A stretch of DNA of 64,000 nucleotides. Source: Trochalopteron elliotii (Eukaryota; Chordata; Aves; Passeriformes; Leiothrichidae). Location of the stretch: the NCBI GenBank assembly GCA_024734555.1, contig JANPWX010000653.1, positions 3,000,936 through 3,064,935 of the forward strand. Reading direction: 5' to 3'. The position numbers and the translations under genes are program-made. The notes below the pieces were generated by a model that had not been told where the DNA came from, did no database searches, and saw only the letters and a list, made by a program, of their open reading frames with translations. The first letter of the stretch is position 1. The number at the start of each line of letters is the position of its first letter. Positions 1-13,400 of this stretch are shown here, in pieces.

Positions 1-28
1 CTGCACAGAGCAGATCGAGATCACTTAC

Positions 29-87
29 TGCTTTCCATGGGCTTTTTGGTGCAGCCACTCTGACTCCTGTCTTTCTTCCTTGAAAAC
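29..87 (-). other. Candidate internal exon (59 nt), unidentified gene
   Basis: Read on the minus strand, a pyrimidine-rich tract ending in TTTGCTAG (acceptor AG at 88-89) is followed by 59 bases and then GTAAGTGA (donor at 23-28), a near-consensus 5' splice site. A branch-point-like TTGAC sits about 25 bases upstream of the acceptor. All three frames are open. One gives FKEERQESEWLHQKAHGK, which looks protein-like, but I do not recognise it, and 59 open bases are weak evidence of coding. It could be an exon of a gene whose intron covers the neighbouring DNA, an untranslated exon of a lncRNA, or a chance pair of splice signals. The window edge hides the next exon. Confidence 0.35.
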
Positions 88-89
88 CT

Positions 90-3000
90 AGCAAACCACA
101 GAAAACAGGTCAAGAGTGCTTGGCTTATAAGCTCTGGTTTGAGTGAAGAACATTAGCAGCTTAAAGCAGAATAATTTTGTTACTGATCTTATAGCTCATG
201 TTCGATTACATACTGGTAGGAGGGAAAGAAATGATCATCACTTTTTATGTTACAAGGAATCAAAATCAATTTTCTTTCACATTTTTCCTTTGCAATAGAT
301 ATTCTGCCTAAAGATAGGTTTAATCAATTTTTTAAACAAGCAAGACTACTTCAAGCATAGTGATACCCAGTGATTAATTTTGAGCTTTTAATGATACAGT
401 TATCAGTCATGAAATTCCCATCATCACACTCACATGCTTCAGCCATGGCCTCAAGTCTAAGGAAATTACAGGGTATTTCAGTTTTGTTTCTTCTGTGAAA
501 GTCACAGGGGTTGTTTGGGGTGAAATATGTGATGTAAACAACAGAACAGGGAATTGTATTGAAATTACTGAATTTCTTTCCAGATTCACAATCAAACAAC
601 CACGACACAAGATAGTGAGCAGAGCAGTAACCACCCTTGGCTGCTCTTAAGCTGATCCTTTCAAAACAAAATGCTCAATACTGAATTCTTGAGACCCCTG
701 ACTTGCCAGCCATGGAAAACTGGCCATGACCCAGCACTCACAATAGCCACAATGCCTTCAAGTGTAAATTGTGAAGATTTTGTGAAAACTGCAAATAGTT
801 TCACAGGGTCCACAAAATTCAGCATGATACCACTCTTGCCTTGAAGAATGCTTTTCTGCACACAGCTTCTCCAGAGGCTTCCTTTCCTTTTCACATATTT
901 ATTAGTCAATAAAAATGCCAAAAAAAGTGAGCAAAGTAATTAAAAGTAATCACTGGTAAAATGAAACTGTTTCAAATATATATATTTTCTGTTACAAAAT
1001 GTTCTATATACAAATATCTGAAAATTAAAAACAAATTTAAAATAATTTAGAATTTGTATTGTCTGAAAAATACAGGTCAATATAGAAATAGTACTATTTA
1101 ATCTAAAAAAAAAAATCATGGACTGATTTTTTTCTGCACCAGACACATAGCTCTACATCCTAGCAAAACCATTTCTTCAATTGTTTTCTTAATGATTAAT
1201 ATTTTTATAGCATATTTTTCTGCATGTTATGGAAATAAAACTGTTTTTCAGCTCTCCCAGACTGTAGCATTGCCAGTCACAGAATTTCAGCATTGATCAT
1301 TCCATCACATCTTTGTATGCAGAGCTACTTCAGCCAAGAGGATTTCTTCCAGTAAACCTAATTGTCAAAGTTTAACTAGCAACTGCAAATGCAGCAGTTG
1401 CATATGCATAGTGGCTAAACATGCCAAAATCAACAGACAATCCAGAGACAAGGTTGACTTAAAATCATACATATGCAATCAGAAAGCCAAAATTATACAA
1501 AAATGGTATAACTTGTCCTTCCCCCAGGAACACCAGTAAAACTGGAGCAGTGTAGTCTTACCTTTCTCACATACCACATAGATCAAGCCAAACCCAAATG
1601 GTATTGAAATAACTTTGGAACCAGCACAATTCATTTTTCTGTTAGGCTGAACTGCTCATGGGCCTTCCTTCATTTACTGCAGCCTGAGTCTTGTTTGGCA
1701 CCATTGAAATCAATGGTGTAACTCTTGATTTATGATGATCAAATATGTAAAATTTGTTAATCAGCACTGCAGTATTTGTTAAAATACCAGTGGTGTCTGT
1801 ACACATTATAACAACTGTAAAGACATAGGGTGGGATAATTTAATCTGCACAGATTTAATGCATCAGAATCAAGCCAAGACTTCAAAATATTTTTAACTTG
1901 GTCTAACTATGTTGACTTCATCAGAGTTGTTTCTGAAGGATATGAGATAACATGAACAGAGACACAGGCATTATACATAAGCTGCTAACCCACAGAGCAA
2001 TATTTATTCTATACTCTTTTTGCAAGAATTTATAATTACAAAGTCACTTGAAGGGCTGAGACATTGCTTGCAGGAGCCTGTGTAGCTCCACTGGCCTGGG
2101 ACAGACACCGAGCCTAAATGCCAAAGATAGGCCCTTCTATGAATTTGAAACTAAAGGTTTCTTCGTAAGGGCAGAAATTAACAAATACCCACTTCTTCTC
2201 TTCCCTCCCTCTCCCAAAATCCCTTTAAGAAATGAGCTTCCTTTTCTATCCAGTAACTAAACCCTGGTATTCTCTATTGTAAAATTCTGTTTGTGTTATG
2301 AATGGCATGTCACATTTGGCAAGGCTACATCTGCAAAGGAAGGAATGAAGGCTGATGCAATCTACCCCAGGTTTTGCAATGTCAGGAACCTTATCAATTT
2401 GTAAAATGCAAGGGCAAGATTTAAGGCTTATTAAAAAATAAGGAATAGAAAAAAGTAGAATACTGAATGAAGAAATATTTTTGCAGACTTGTCTATAAGT
2501 TTATAAGGATGTCAAGACGAGCATGACACTGTTATTGGGAACACACGTGTCTATTGGCATGCACAAATCTCAGCTTATGCTGTGGGCACCATCATATGTT
2601 AATTACATTCCCCATTCCCCATTCTGCAAAAAGCTTTGCTGTTGTGATTTTTATGAAAGTTCAAGTCAACGTAATATAACTCCCTATGAAGCACTGGTAA
2701 TATAAGGCCGTGCTCACTGATGGGGAAACTGGAGTCTGAAGACACAAAGACCAAGGAAATTATTTTTGATATCTTTTTTCACCTGGTCTCAAAACAGCTT
2801 AGAGACATGCTACTACCTTTTGGTTTTTTCTTTTACCTTGAGAACAGCAATTTAAACTGGGGAATGGGAGCCATGACATTTTTTTGGAAGTAGCCTGGAA
2901 ATTCAGTCAAAAAGCTAAATTTTGTCATGATCTGGTCCTGACTATTACTGGTTGTTGAGTCCACAAGGTTCTGTTTCGAGACCCGTGAGCTGGGTCTACA

Positions 3001-4950
3001 ATTTGCTGCAATCAAATACATGCAAACCATTGAAAGCCCATATACTGCAGGGAAACCAATAGGCACACATCACCTCCTCCCAGGAACCTCCCCAGACTGA
3101 GTTCTTCCAGTTAGCTTTAATGGAGGCATTTTCTATTATAGCTGGAAGACTTAGACAAGCATTGTCTACCATTAAGAAAGAAATTCCCACCAGAAACTCT
3201 CATTTTCTCCTCCAGGCCTTTGTCAGTCAAGCAGGGAAATCAATAAATCCTGAAAATAAAAAAAGAAAAACACTAGATAGGGTTCTGACTCTGGAAAGGA
3301 AGGAGCACTATAAAAATCCCATGAGCTCTACCCAGCTCTTCACATCAGGGTTGTGCTTCAGATACTGCCACTGTGACCAAGGCTGTTAAAACCAACCCCA
3401 ATGAATCACTGAGTAGATCCCAATCTCACCTGAGCTGCCCACAAACTGTGCCCACTTGCTGCTGCCTGGGACATCCTCAAGCCTTCTACACACAGATCTG
3501 GCAGCTGGTACCTGACACTTTGCCCCACCTTGCAACCTCTTAAGGATGTCAGATCCACACCCCACTCACAAGGTTGTCTTGACTTTAATTTGCACAAAAG
3601 GACAAACACACGTGGCTCCTGCCCAAGGAGGATAAATGGTTCTCACTATCCCACATCTTTGAAGGGATCCTATGTGAAAAACAGCTGTTGAGTGAAGGGA
3701 AGCACAATGATGTTCTCTTTCAAGGCCTATGGATTCTTTAGAGCCCCTGCTATTAAGAAGTCCCTGCTCCCCACAATGCTCTATTTATCTCTTTGAGCAG
3801 AAAGAATATATACACTCTACCAGGGAACTCACAAAGTAATTTTAATAGCAGACTGTAATTCCTCAGCTCTAGAAAAATGAAAGTGAAACATCTATGAATT
3901 ATTACAAGCCTCTGGCCAGGCAGCAGTGCCCTGAACTGTAAAGGCTTTTTTCTTGTGCTTAAGTTACCATGGAAGATGAAAGTCATGCAGACACACTAGC
4001 CAGTAGAAACGGGCATTGCTAGCTGTGTATCATCTACAAATACTTTTTTTTCTGGCTTATAACCTATCTCCACTTCATAAATGGGAAAAAAAACTAAAAA
4101 CCCAAGCATCCCCAAATCCAGAAATGGTTTGGGTTTTTCTGTTTAGAAGAAGAAACTTTCTCAGTTGATGTTTACTTTTTGCAAAATAATATTCAGGATG
4201 ATAAAGTTATTTTTGAGAATGTATCAGATTATGCATTGTATTCCTGTGTGAAAATAAAACTCATTTCTGTTACAATGAAGTTGTTTTCTGCTACATGAAT
4301 ATCTCCCAATACATCTTGGCTCTAGACCATATTGTTTGGCAGCCTATCATCTGGTTGCCTTTCTCGAGGATTACTGTAAGGCTTGGCACATAAACTAAAT
4401 GCTGACTAAATCCCTCCTCTAGAAACAAGTCCATTTTCTAAATGCTGATAAACCAAAGTTTCTTTCTAACAGGTTGATTCTTGTAATTGACTATAGGACA
4501 ACACAGGTGAGTGTCGAGGAGGAAAATGAGGAGGCAAAGATGGAAGCAAAGAGGGAAGGGTGCTTTAAAGGAGAAGACACCAAACTGAGTGTGAAGTCCT
4601 AGACCCTGTCAGGGACATCTGAGGTGACACTGAAGAGCTGCACCTCAGGCAGTACAGTACAGATGGCATCCACCATGGACTGTACAGCCCTTAAACCTCT
4701 CCAGGCAAAGAGACAGTAAGGAATTAAACAGCACCAAACTGCTTCGCAACAAGTAAGTGTGGGGAATAAATCCTACTGTCATCAGAAGGGCCACACGTTT
4801 CTTGACAGATCTGGGCAGACCCACAGGTGCTGCCCTGTGGAAGGAGCTGTAAGAAGCAGAGATTCCTGGTGCACATCCTGCTGTGCCTCTTGCCCATCCC
4901 ATGCACCCAGAGGTGCAAAGGAGCATGTGAGTCTCTAAGGGTGCCTCCCA
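90..4950. other. Non-coding AT-rich DNA, no gene seen
   Basis: About 4.9 kb with only short reading frames (under 95 codons) that do not resemble known proteins and have no consistent splice context. A short segment near 2715-2765 (GATGGGGAAACTGGAG followed by ACACAAAG) faintly resembles the reverse strand of a MIR SINE but is too short to call. No tRNA, rRNA or clear transposon was recognised. It may be intronic if the left-edge exon candidate is real. Confidence 0.6.
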
Positions 4951-5140
4951 GAATTGCAGGTTGAGTTTGGAAGGGACCTATGGAGATGATCCTGTCCAAC
5001 TCCCCTGTCCAAGCATGGTCAAGCAGCTGAAGAAGGGTCACCAGTTCAAGCTGCATCACCCAGAACAAGTGTCCCAAGACCATTCCATATGGCTTTTAAT
5101 TTTCTGAAAGAATGGAGATCCATTTCTCCCCAGCTGTCTC
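4951..5140 (-). mobile_element. CR1 LINE 3' fragment (minus)
   Basis: The plus strand reads TTTGGAAGGGACCTATGGAGATGATC then CTGTCCAACTCCCCTGTCC in the arrangement expected for the reverse complement of a CR1 3' end, followed by a diverged GGTCACC...GCATCACCCAGAACAAGTGTCC block. It is 5' truncated, as nearly all CR1 copies are, and diverged, so it is an old dead copy. A minus-strand reading frame across 4724-5083 overlaps it and is explained by CR1-derived sequence, not a host gene. The outer boundary near 5140 is approximate. Confidence 0.8.
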
Positions 5141-7435
5141 TCTCTTCATCGGCTGTTAGATGTGTTCCCAATCTAGCTACCAGGAGATATCTATCATCTA
5201 ATAAAACAACTGCTTGCATAATTTCTTATATAGTGTGAGCATGAAAGATTGCAAGATTGACTGTATTAATTCTACACCATGAAGAAAACCCTTCCAGATC
5301 TCTGATGTCTTCATCACCATGTTGCACAACCAGAACAGATTGGAGACATATGGAATGGTTTCCTGGCCCTCAGGATTGAGAAAGTAGAGTAGGAACTTTC
5401 ATGCTCATAATAAGGCACACAGGGGCAAGACCCCAAGTATCTCATACACACCATACAACTCACACTGTGAGTGTTGTTCTTTCAATGTGAAATAGTTTCT
5501 CATCACCCCAAGGAATGACATTAAAATAGCAAAATTTGACTCAATGACTCCCTGCTGGAAATCAGGGAAACAACAACATTTAAATCCTGTGCAAAACAAC
5601 TCAAACCAGCAGCAGCAGCAGAGCTTTCCATATCTGCTAAGCCAGAAGCAGAAGCCAGGCTAGGAGAGGTCTACTTCCATATGTCAAGGCACCCCTTTCA
5701 TCATCAGTCTTCACAAAAGAGAAATGTGTGTGACACCTTCACCTTGTTTGATTAAAACATTTGCATTCTAACTTGTTTGGGGTTAAAAAAGTATTAGGAA
5801 CTTAATATTTCACATTGGTTTTGGTCTGTGAATTTTTGAATCATCTAGAGAATATGAGCTCCTTGATGAAAAGTACTATTTTGTGTTATGAACCAGAAAA
5901 TAATGGCCTATCAGACTATAGAAAGTGGTCTAAAGCATCTATCTTTAATCTTCTTGTGTAAGTGTTCTAGACACTGTAATTTCCAATAACAATAATGGAA
6001 TAAATACCTCATTAACCCCTTTAAAGCTTCCAACACCATGACAATATCTAAATGAACTGTCAGAGGAACAGGCATTGTTCAGTAAGACAGCAGACCAGAA
6101 AGTTAATATTGAGCTATATCCCAATGAAGTAACTAAAATGTATTCTCATCCTCAACAACCTGATGGCTTATATATTGTCACAAAATGCAGAAGGAAAAAT
6201 ATCAAATAAGAGCCTCCTAAGTTCATAAATCCCCCAACATTTCAGATCAGTTTTGAAACAATAGATAAAAAATGCATGAAGAAATTTTGGAATGGAATGT
6301 TTGCTTGGAATTTAATTCATGGAAGAGCCACTGATTTAACTTCATATTTACACATTTCTGATCCATAAACCTTTTGATCGTACACTATTCCCAACATAAA
6401 TTAGTGTTCTGACAGACTAATACTCATTGCTGAGCTGAATGTCATAGATATTTATTGAATAGGAAGTAAAAGTGTAATATCTAGTATAAGCAGAATATTC
6501 ACATAACAATAAAAAGTATAGATTTGGCTTCAGGGAACAATTCACAGTGCCTGAATGCATCAGAAAGAACAATAGGAAACTTGTGAAAAAGTATGAAGAT
6601 TTTAATTATTAGGTCTAGGCTTATGGTGGAAGTGTCCACATTGAAATCAAAGCCTGTGGGTGAAAAAAAACAGGACTATATTATACAGGGCACTGGACAT
6701 TCTATTGATTGCAGCACCATGGTAATAGTCATTGAGGTAAATGCAGAGCAAAGAGAGAAAGAGAACAGGGAAAATAAAGCAAGGAGAAAGAGCTCTGCTT
6801 TGCATGCGGGTGGGGAGAACATAATATCAATGATGAGTTCTACCACACAGCTCTGAGAAAGATTTCCCCCATAAAAGGGTGGTGGGTAGATTTCCTTGAA
6901 GGAAATATAAAATTTTGAACAAAATTCAGGCTGCGATTTTCAGAGCTACCTAAAAAAGTAAAATACTCAATTTTCAATAAAATGTGTGTGTGTGTTAAAC
7001 ACATATAACTCTACAAGGCTTTGCAAATTCTGTCTTAAATGAAATGGAATAATTTTTTTAAACAGCAGCTGCCAGATCATTATGATCATGCTCAATCTAT
7101 GGCACACTGAATTTCCAAAGCATTTTAGGTGCCCATCTGAAGTTTAAAAAATGGTCAATAAACATAGATATCTTAATAGAAGGTGGATTTTCATAGAACA
7201 GTGGCCTGAACAAACAGGCTTTCTAAATGCAGGAGAAAATTAGCCAGGAGAAAAGAGAACATCACCTTCAAATCAGAATTCTGATCCAAAAACTTAGACT
7301 TTAGGAAAACAAACTGGACAGTGAAACACAGCAATAAAATTGTAAGAATCGTGTAGCAAATCCTCCTGGGACCAAGATCTCACCTGAACTCTGAGTCATT
7401 GGCTTGAGCCCTTTCCATTCAAATGCAGGAATGAA
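5141..7435. other. Non-coding DNA with one CNE-like stretch (6238-6470)
   Basis: No gene recognised. Around 6238-6470 the sequence is non-repetitive and free of low complexity, with several TAAT/ATTA homeodomain-type cores, and reads like a conserved non-coding element. This is a texture judgement without alignment. The remainder is ordinary AT-rich sequence, with a short TG run near 6983-6995. Confidence 0.4.
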
Positions 7436-7577
7436 TTTTGGTGGTGGTTTGTTTTTTTGTTTTGGTTTGGTTTGGTTTTGGTTTTGTTTTTGTTTGTTTG
7501 TTTGTTTGTGTTTTTTTGGTGTTTTGTTTGTTTGTTTGTTTTTTTGGGTTTTTTTTTGGTTTTTTTTTTGTTTTTCC
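7436..7577. repeat. T/G-rich low-complexity tract
   Basis: Roughly 140 bases made almost only of T and G (TTTGG, TTTTG and TTTG motifs plus T runs of 7 to 10). On the minus strand this is an A/C-rich tract, like an expanded and decayed A-rich retroposon tail. Reading frames on both strands here (lysine/threonine-rich on minus, phenylalanine/valine-rich on plus) are artefacts of base composition. Confidence 0.9.
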
Positions 7578-10010
7578 TAGAAGAAAAAACAACTTCTCAG
7601 GATTTCTAACGATGAGGTATCTTGGAAAGATCTGCTGTGTGTTACCAGCTGTGACACTATGAAGAGTGACCTGGAATTGCACCTTCCCACCTCCTGCACC
7701 TTGGGCAAGATATGCAGTACAAACCATTTAGCTCATCTTTCAAAATATGGAGTGTGAGAGGCATTAATTTCCACTGCCTCACCATAATCACTAAGACAAC
7801 TGGCCACACATCTGGACTTACTCCACCAAGTTGTGTTTCATGGTACCTTCCATTGTTTCCAGTCATCAGATTTTCCTGGTGCTCATCACATCCTGATGCA
7901 ACAGTTAGCTTCAGGAAAACAAGGAGGATGTTCAACCCATAGAAGTCAGCTTATGTCAATCATGGCTTGAAATAGATATTAACTTTAGAATACATTTTTG
8001 AAATCATGGGGTTTTAGGACTGTTGTACAGATGACGTAGCACTGCCTGGTCTATAGACAGCTCTGAGACACTCTCTTGAGTTAGCAGCTAAATGGAGATA
8101 CCAAAGGACAAGTTTAAGCTATAAACTTCAGAACTGATATCATTATTCCCCCCCAAAAAAAGCCCAGCACTAAATATGTCACTTGATGCCTTGATCTTTA
8201 GCAGCGAGTATTTTTTCATCACTCTAATTTTTAACCTCTTAGGATAATAAAGCTGCCCCTACAGTGGCTGTGTGTGAGAAATGAGATTGCTTATGAATGA
8301 ATAAATAGCATCTTTATGAAGGGATTCAATCCAGAGCTGTCTGTTTTCCACTTGATACTTCTATTGCCAAAGTCTTTCAAATTACTTTGAGAAGCTGCTC
8401 ATAACCAGAGTTATGAACAGCATAGCAATGCGTTTCTGTTTTTTTTCTTGCTTTCAGTGGTCAGGTACTGCTGTGTAATCCATTGATGAATGTGACAAAA
8501 ATTGTTTGTTAGACACTTAGAAATAACATCACCTCCTCCCCAGTTGTAGTAAAGGGCTGTACAAAATGCAGAACAGCTTTAGAAGCAACAGAATGAAGGA
8601 GACCAAAGCTCCTGTCCTTTCATCACCTCCCTGAAGCTGGGGGAGATCTCTGCCTCTGACAGAGTCAGAGCCATCTTTGGGTGTTGGTAAAGTTTTCCTT
8701 GGCTGACTCATTAAATTGCCTCAAAACTCATTTGTTTACTAACTGAAATGGATCAAGTTGTGAAGTTTTCATTAAAAACATCTTGCAGCCCACAGCCCCA
8801 GGGCTGTCACTATCTCTTGTGTGTTCTCATCTGTTGGATGTCTCCTGGAGCACCATCAGCTGAAGGGCACCAGGGATAGAACAAGCCTTTCTGCCCTCCA
8901 AATACTGAGACTGTCTGATTACCCCAGCGTGCTGCACTGACGCTGATGCTTATCATGACAAACTAAAGACATTTTGATATTGAACATCCCCAATACAGGA
9001 ACCAATATAGGTGTAAGACTTTATACCTAAACTGCAGGACAGAGTAAGTTTTCACCACAGTTCTCAAATGAGCAAAACTGTCATTGAGTGGGTTTCATTC
9101 CTTTGAACAGGGATTTCTCACTGCATCTTTCTCCCCAGCCCTCCTGTCTGCATGGGGACTTGAGCAGACCCACTTACACACCTGTCACCACACATCTGCC
9201 AGTCCACCCAAGCACAACAGTGAATAAAGCCCAGGTGGGTATATGGCAGCACAGACAAATACATTGCAAAGGTGGTGTTCAGAAAGTTTCACTCTCCTTT
9301 CTCTTATCCTTCCTACTCCTCATCATCTTGCCTTTCACCTTCACTTACATTCCTGGGGAAGCACTTCCTTCTTTTGGGGACAGCTTGGTTTTGCTCAGTA
9401 TCAGGATGCAGCAGAAAGTGAACTCCTGTGCATTAATTCACTGGCAGTCCAGCTCCTAACACCTTTCACGCCGTGGAAGTTTCTGTGGTTTTCAGCACCT
9501 TTGCACTGAGGCCATAGTCAGGAACACAAGCAACACTTAATAACACAGGATGAAGGTCAGCAGGAGGAACATGAATCCAGCTTGCTTGGCTATTTGAACC
9601 CAAATACCTTGCCAGGTCTGTTCTCTATTCTGTAGGGCTGCACTGAGGCTTGGGAAACCATTTTTCCCCAACAATTGCTCTGATGCCGCAAAGAAAAGGT
9701 CAAATATGAAACTGTGCACACAGTCCCCTCTGTGACCCACACCCTTTTGTGGAATATATGTCCAGGTCACAAGATCTGTTTTCAGGGTTTGAACCACACT
9801 CTGCTATGTTAGAGCAGGCAGGATGGTTTCCAGACTTCATTATTTGTATTAGATACACTTTTTGCCCAAATTCTGTGACCTGGTCAATAAGCAATTAGCA
9901 TTTTATGACAAAGTGCAAGTGGCAGTGTTAATTGCAGTTTGTAGCTACATGCACACATGAGAGCCAAGAATAATTTTTATGACTCCAGTAGAAGTGTGTG
10001 TAACAAACAG
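7578..10010. other. Non-coding DNA, no feature recognised
   Basis: Only scattered short frames, several of them overlapping on opposite strands. Slightly higher GC near 8780-8960 and 9100-9500, but no recognisable protein, repeat family or RNA gene. Confidence 0.6.
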
Positions 10011-10019
10011 AAGTCAATT

Positions 10020-11110
10020 TTTATGGCCATAATGATTGTATGTTCTCAATGCCTGTAGAAAATAGCTTTACGCAAATCAGTTAATTAGCATCCAAGTGCA
10101 CTTGCTCACAGACTGTTCAGCTGTTCCAGCCAATACTTGGAGAAACATTCAAAAGAGGTTTAATACACACAAAAAAAAAAAATTAACCAGTCAAAATCTA
10201 AAATGTAAAGTTCTAGTCTAAATTCCACTTTAAAACAGTGTTTTACAATTTCTTAAGTCATTAATTCTAAAATTTATAGCAATAGGCTTTTTTAAAACAG
10301 ACTTTTAAACCTGAAGATAATAAAAATTTATTTGGTTATTGCAATGACACCAAGTACTTCAACTGAAAACTTCAAACCCTCCGGATTTTAGTATTAACAT
10401 TTATATTACCTCCATCTTGACCTTTCAGAATTGCATTCAAAACAAACGAGCTAACACTCCTTACAGCAATGTTATCATATTCTGTCCTTTATTATTTCTC
10501 TTGCTAAATATTTTCTTCCCCAAGACTCTCAAACTGATTTAATACCCTTCCTACTTAGCCTCCACCTTATGCACAGCAGCACAAGTCTTTTGCATCAATT
10601 TAAAGCCAAAGTGATGAATGGAATTTAATGATCTTTTTTGTACAGTTCTGTATAACACTAAACAATGGCCAATGCATTCATTCATGATCAGTTTTTTGCC
10701 TTGTTTTTAATTAGCTTCCTATCTGGAGGGGTGGTGTGAAAAATTGCACCCTGGGCTTTACTACATCTTTCTTTTATAAAATGTATGTACAACAAATAAA
10801 AAGCACATTTTAACCTACCAGCTACCTATTACGTTAAATGTCATTACTACTAAAGACTGGCAGCTCAGCTAACAAACGCCCTCATTATTTTATTCCGGCT
10901 CTACTTTGGGTATAGTCAATCAAATCACGCTTGATTTATGTCAGATGCTAACAAAATACAGTATAAACAGAGCCATTGAGTACAATTCAGTGATTCTGTG
11001 TTTATTCAGCTCTAAGCTATGAAGCTAAAGTGGATACCATTTATAACCAAGACATGCATTCTTCATGGCCATAAGAGTTAGCAGGCCATAGCTAGAGATC
11101 TTTTAAGCCT
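10020..11110. promoter_or_regulatory. CNE-like block(s), possible enhancer
   Basis: About 1.1 kb of non-repetitive DNA with dense AT-rich regulatory-type motifs: TTACGCAAATCAGTTAATTAGC near 10069-10090, repeated TTAATT and TAAT cores, and near 10918-11100 CAAATCACGCTTGATTTATG and CATTTATAACC. It has no transposon scars and no coding frame. This texture is typical of vertebrate conserved non-coding elements bound by homeodomain, POU and SOX factors. Conservation itself was not tested, so function is inference and the limits are approximate. Confidence 0.35.
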
Positions 11111-12980
11111 GAGAGAATATAAAGTGTTCCTATGAGCAGACTCAATTTTTTTTTTAAGTATACTAATTAATAACTTATATAAGGATAGAAAACATTACCA
11201 TGATATATATAATTTCTTTTTTTCTTTTTTTTTTCCTATTTGAGAAAGTTGTTTGATGTATTTAAAATAACCTAATTTGCAATGTAGGCCTCATTATTAA
11301 TGGTCAGTGATTTTAGTACTTTCCAAAGGTGACTTTCTACAAGGAATGGCTGTTAGGAGTGTGTCTACATTACACTTTCAGTCACATGGGTTATTGCGAG
11401 GGGGTTTTATGCTTTGTCTTGACGACTCTGTACATCCGGGCTATTGACCTGGGGATGCCCAGTTTGGTTGTGGAAAATTACAGAAAGCCCATTGTGCTCA
11501 CTGAGTGATGGAAGAGCCACGAGCAATATTTCCTGCATGTCAGCTGGAAACCCTTCCCACAGAGTTCAGCACATCAATTCCTCTCCTCACTGCTCTCTAC
11601 TTTCAACAATTCTTTCTACTCAACAGCTGTAAGCTGATATATATATTATACAGAAAAGACTGAGGTGGACAAGGCTGCAGCTCTGAACACAACTCCAGTT
11701 CTCCTAGGAAGGAGATACTTTAAAATTAGGTATTTCAGGGCTATGATGGATGTCTTGAAGTGTACCATTTTCAAATGGCTGTTATGCACCTAAGAAAGGA
11801 TAGGAGAGTTCTTGTTAGACATGCTCCAAATTGTGCCTTTCGGTATAAACAGAAATGTGGTTTATGGGAGGAATAAAAAAGGAAACAGGAATATTTTTAT
11901 GATAAATCTCTTAGAAAGCATTTCTGGTAAAAATTCTATTGAGTCATGCACAGAAGGAACCAAATCCACATCTCTCCTGTGTTTAGTAATGATTTATCAG
12001 AACTAGCATGGAAAGATCAGCTAATGACAGCAGACACTCTCACTGTGTTTCACCACTCTTTCAGGTCCTGAGACTACTCAAAAACCATGAGAAGTGGATG
12101 GAGGTGTTTTCCACGAGTTCCTGACAGCATGAGGACACTGTGGGATAGACAAATCTGGATGAGTTTGCCAGAACTGTATCCTTACTGCAAGGTCCAGAGG
12201 GCAAATTATTCATAGCACACTTTTTGCCCACTTTCACCCAAATCTTTCTGCTCTGGTCAAGGCCACAGTCACCAATGATCCACAGATTGAAGCACATCTG
12301 CAATCTTGAAAAGTCTTTACACATGCCCAACACCATCATGGAAAATGTCTTTTAAATACGTTGCCTAACTTGACAATCAAAACTGACAATTTCCCTAACA
12401 GACACGCTGTAATGGCAACATTAAAGTTTCCATTGCACCATCTAAAAACCCCTAAACTTTATAAGAAACAAATTAAGACTCTCATGAAGTTAAAAGAACA
12501 GCCAAAACCTGGACATGATTTGTCAAAGCCGTGCAGTAACAAAGGAAGACATGGAAAGGAAGTTCTCTCCCTTCAGCTTCATTGATAGAGTGAAGTGCTG
12601 TAGCAATATGAAGCACCAGGGATTGGCGCTTCCAGAAGAGATCAAACCTGAAATGTGGTGGCAGAACAAAAACAAAAAATGGGGGAAAAAATTAAGTACA
12701 TAGATTCCAGCCTGTGGCAGCAACCCCTATGGGATACAAACACTACAGACTAGCAAGATTTCATACAAAAATATCAAGAAATAGAGGGAGGGATGGACTT
12801 TTCCAGTCCATCTGGAGCAAGGACAATGACTTCTTCCATGAGAGAATCACTGGGAACCAGCAGGTGCCAGAGATATGAGCTAGAAATTAAGATTATGGGG
12901 AGGAAGATGGAGCGTTTATTTTTGTTTCTTTATTTCACCAAGGGTTGACCTGTTAAAATAATGGCAACACAGCATTGAAA
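11111..12980. other. Non-coding DNA, no gene recognised
   Basis: Contains T runs near 11148 and 11216-11233 and several short frames. A minus-strand frame of 92 codons (12061-12339) has fairly protein-like composition with many cysteines, but it has no identifiable family and no clear splice context. Confidence 0.55.
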
Positions 12981-12984
12981 TGAT

Positions 12985-13400
12985 CCTAGGTCTCTGTCAG
13001 ACAAATCATGGCTCAACGCATTTTCTCTCAGTTACATCAGAAAGTATGAACTTGCAACCTTGGCCCCAGCTCGTTTAATGGCACACTGACAGGGCAAGAA
13101 TAATTCACAGGTTGAGTTAATCAAAGGTGAAAAGGGAGAATCAGTAAATGTCGTATCCTTTTGCCACTTTCATCAATCCGACTAACTGAATTTGAGCTAA
13201 AGCTTGGCAAATTTTCTGCAAAGGGAAATTAATATGTAACACATCTGAGGCTTGGTGCTGGCCAGCAAAATTGGAAAGCCGGCGTTATATCAGAGGGCGA
13301 TTATTGAGGGAGAGAATGGCCAAAGCTGAGATAATCAGAAAGAAGCTCCTGTGTGTCATTCTCCTCTGATAGCACTGTGACCCTCCCAGCCCTGCACCTG
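12985..13400. promoter_or_regulatory. CNE-like block
   Basis: About 400 bases of unique sequence that keeps several CpG sites (for example AAGCCGGCGTTATATCAGAGGG near 13277-13298) in an otherwise CpG-poor region, together with GAGTTAATCAAAGG (TCF/LEF-like), CTTTCATCAATCCG and GAGATAATC (GATA-like). There are no repeats and no coding frame. Retained CpGs and motif clustering suggest selective constraint, but no alignment was possible. Confidence 0.4.

Noticed and set aside
2715..2765. MIR-like GATGGGGAAACTGGAG segment
   Set aside because: Only about 50 bases with weak similarity; not enough to call.
4724..5083. 119-codon minus frame
   Set aside because: Much of it lies in a dead CR1 fragment.
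7419..7727. Lysine/threonine-rich minus frame
   Set aside because: Produced by the T/G low-complexity tract.
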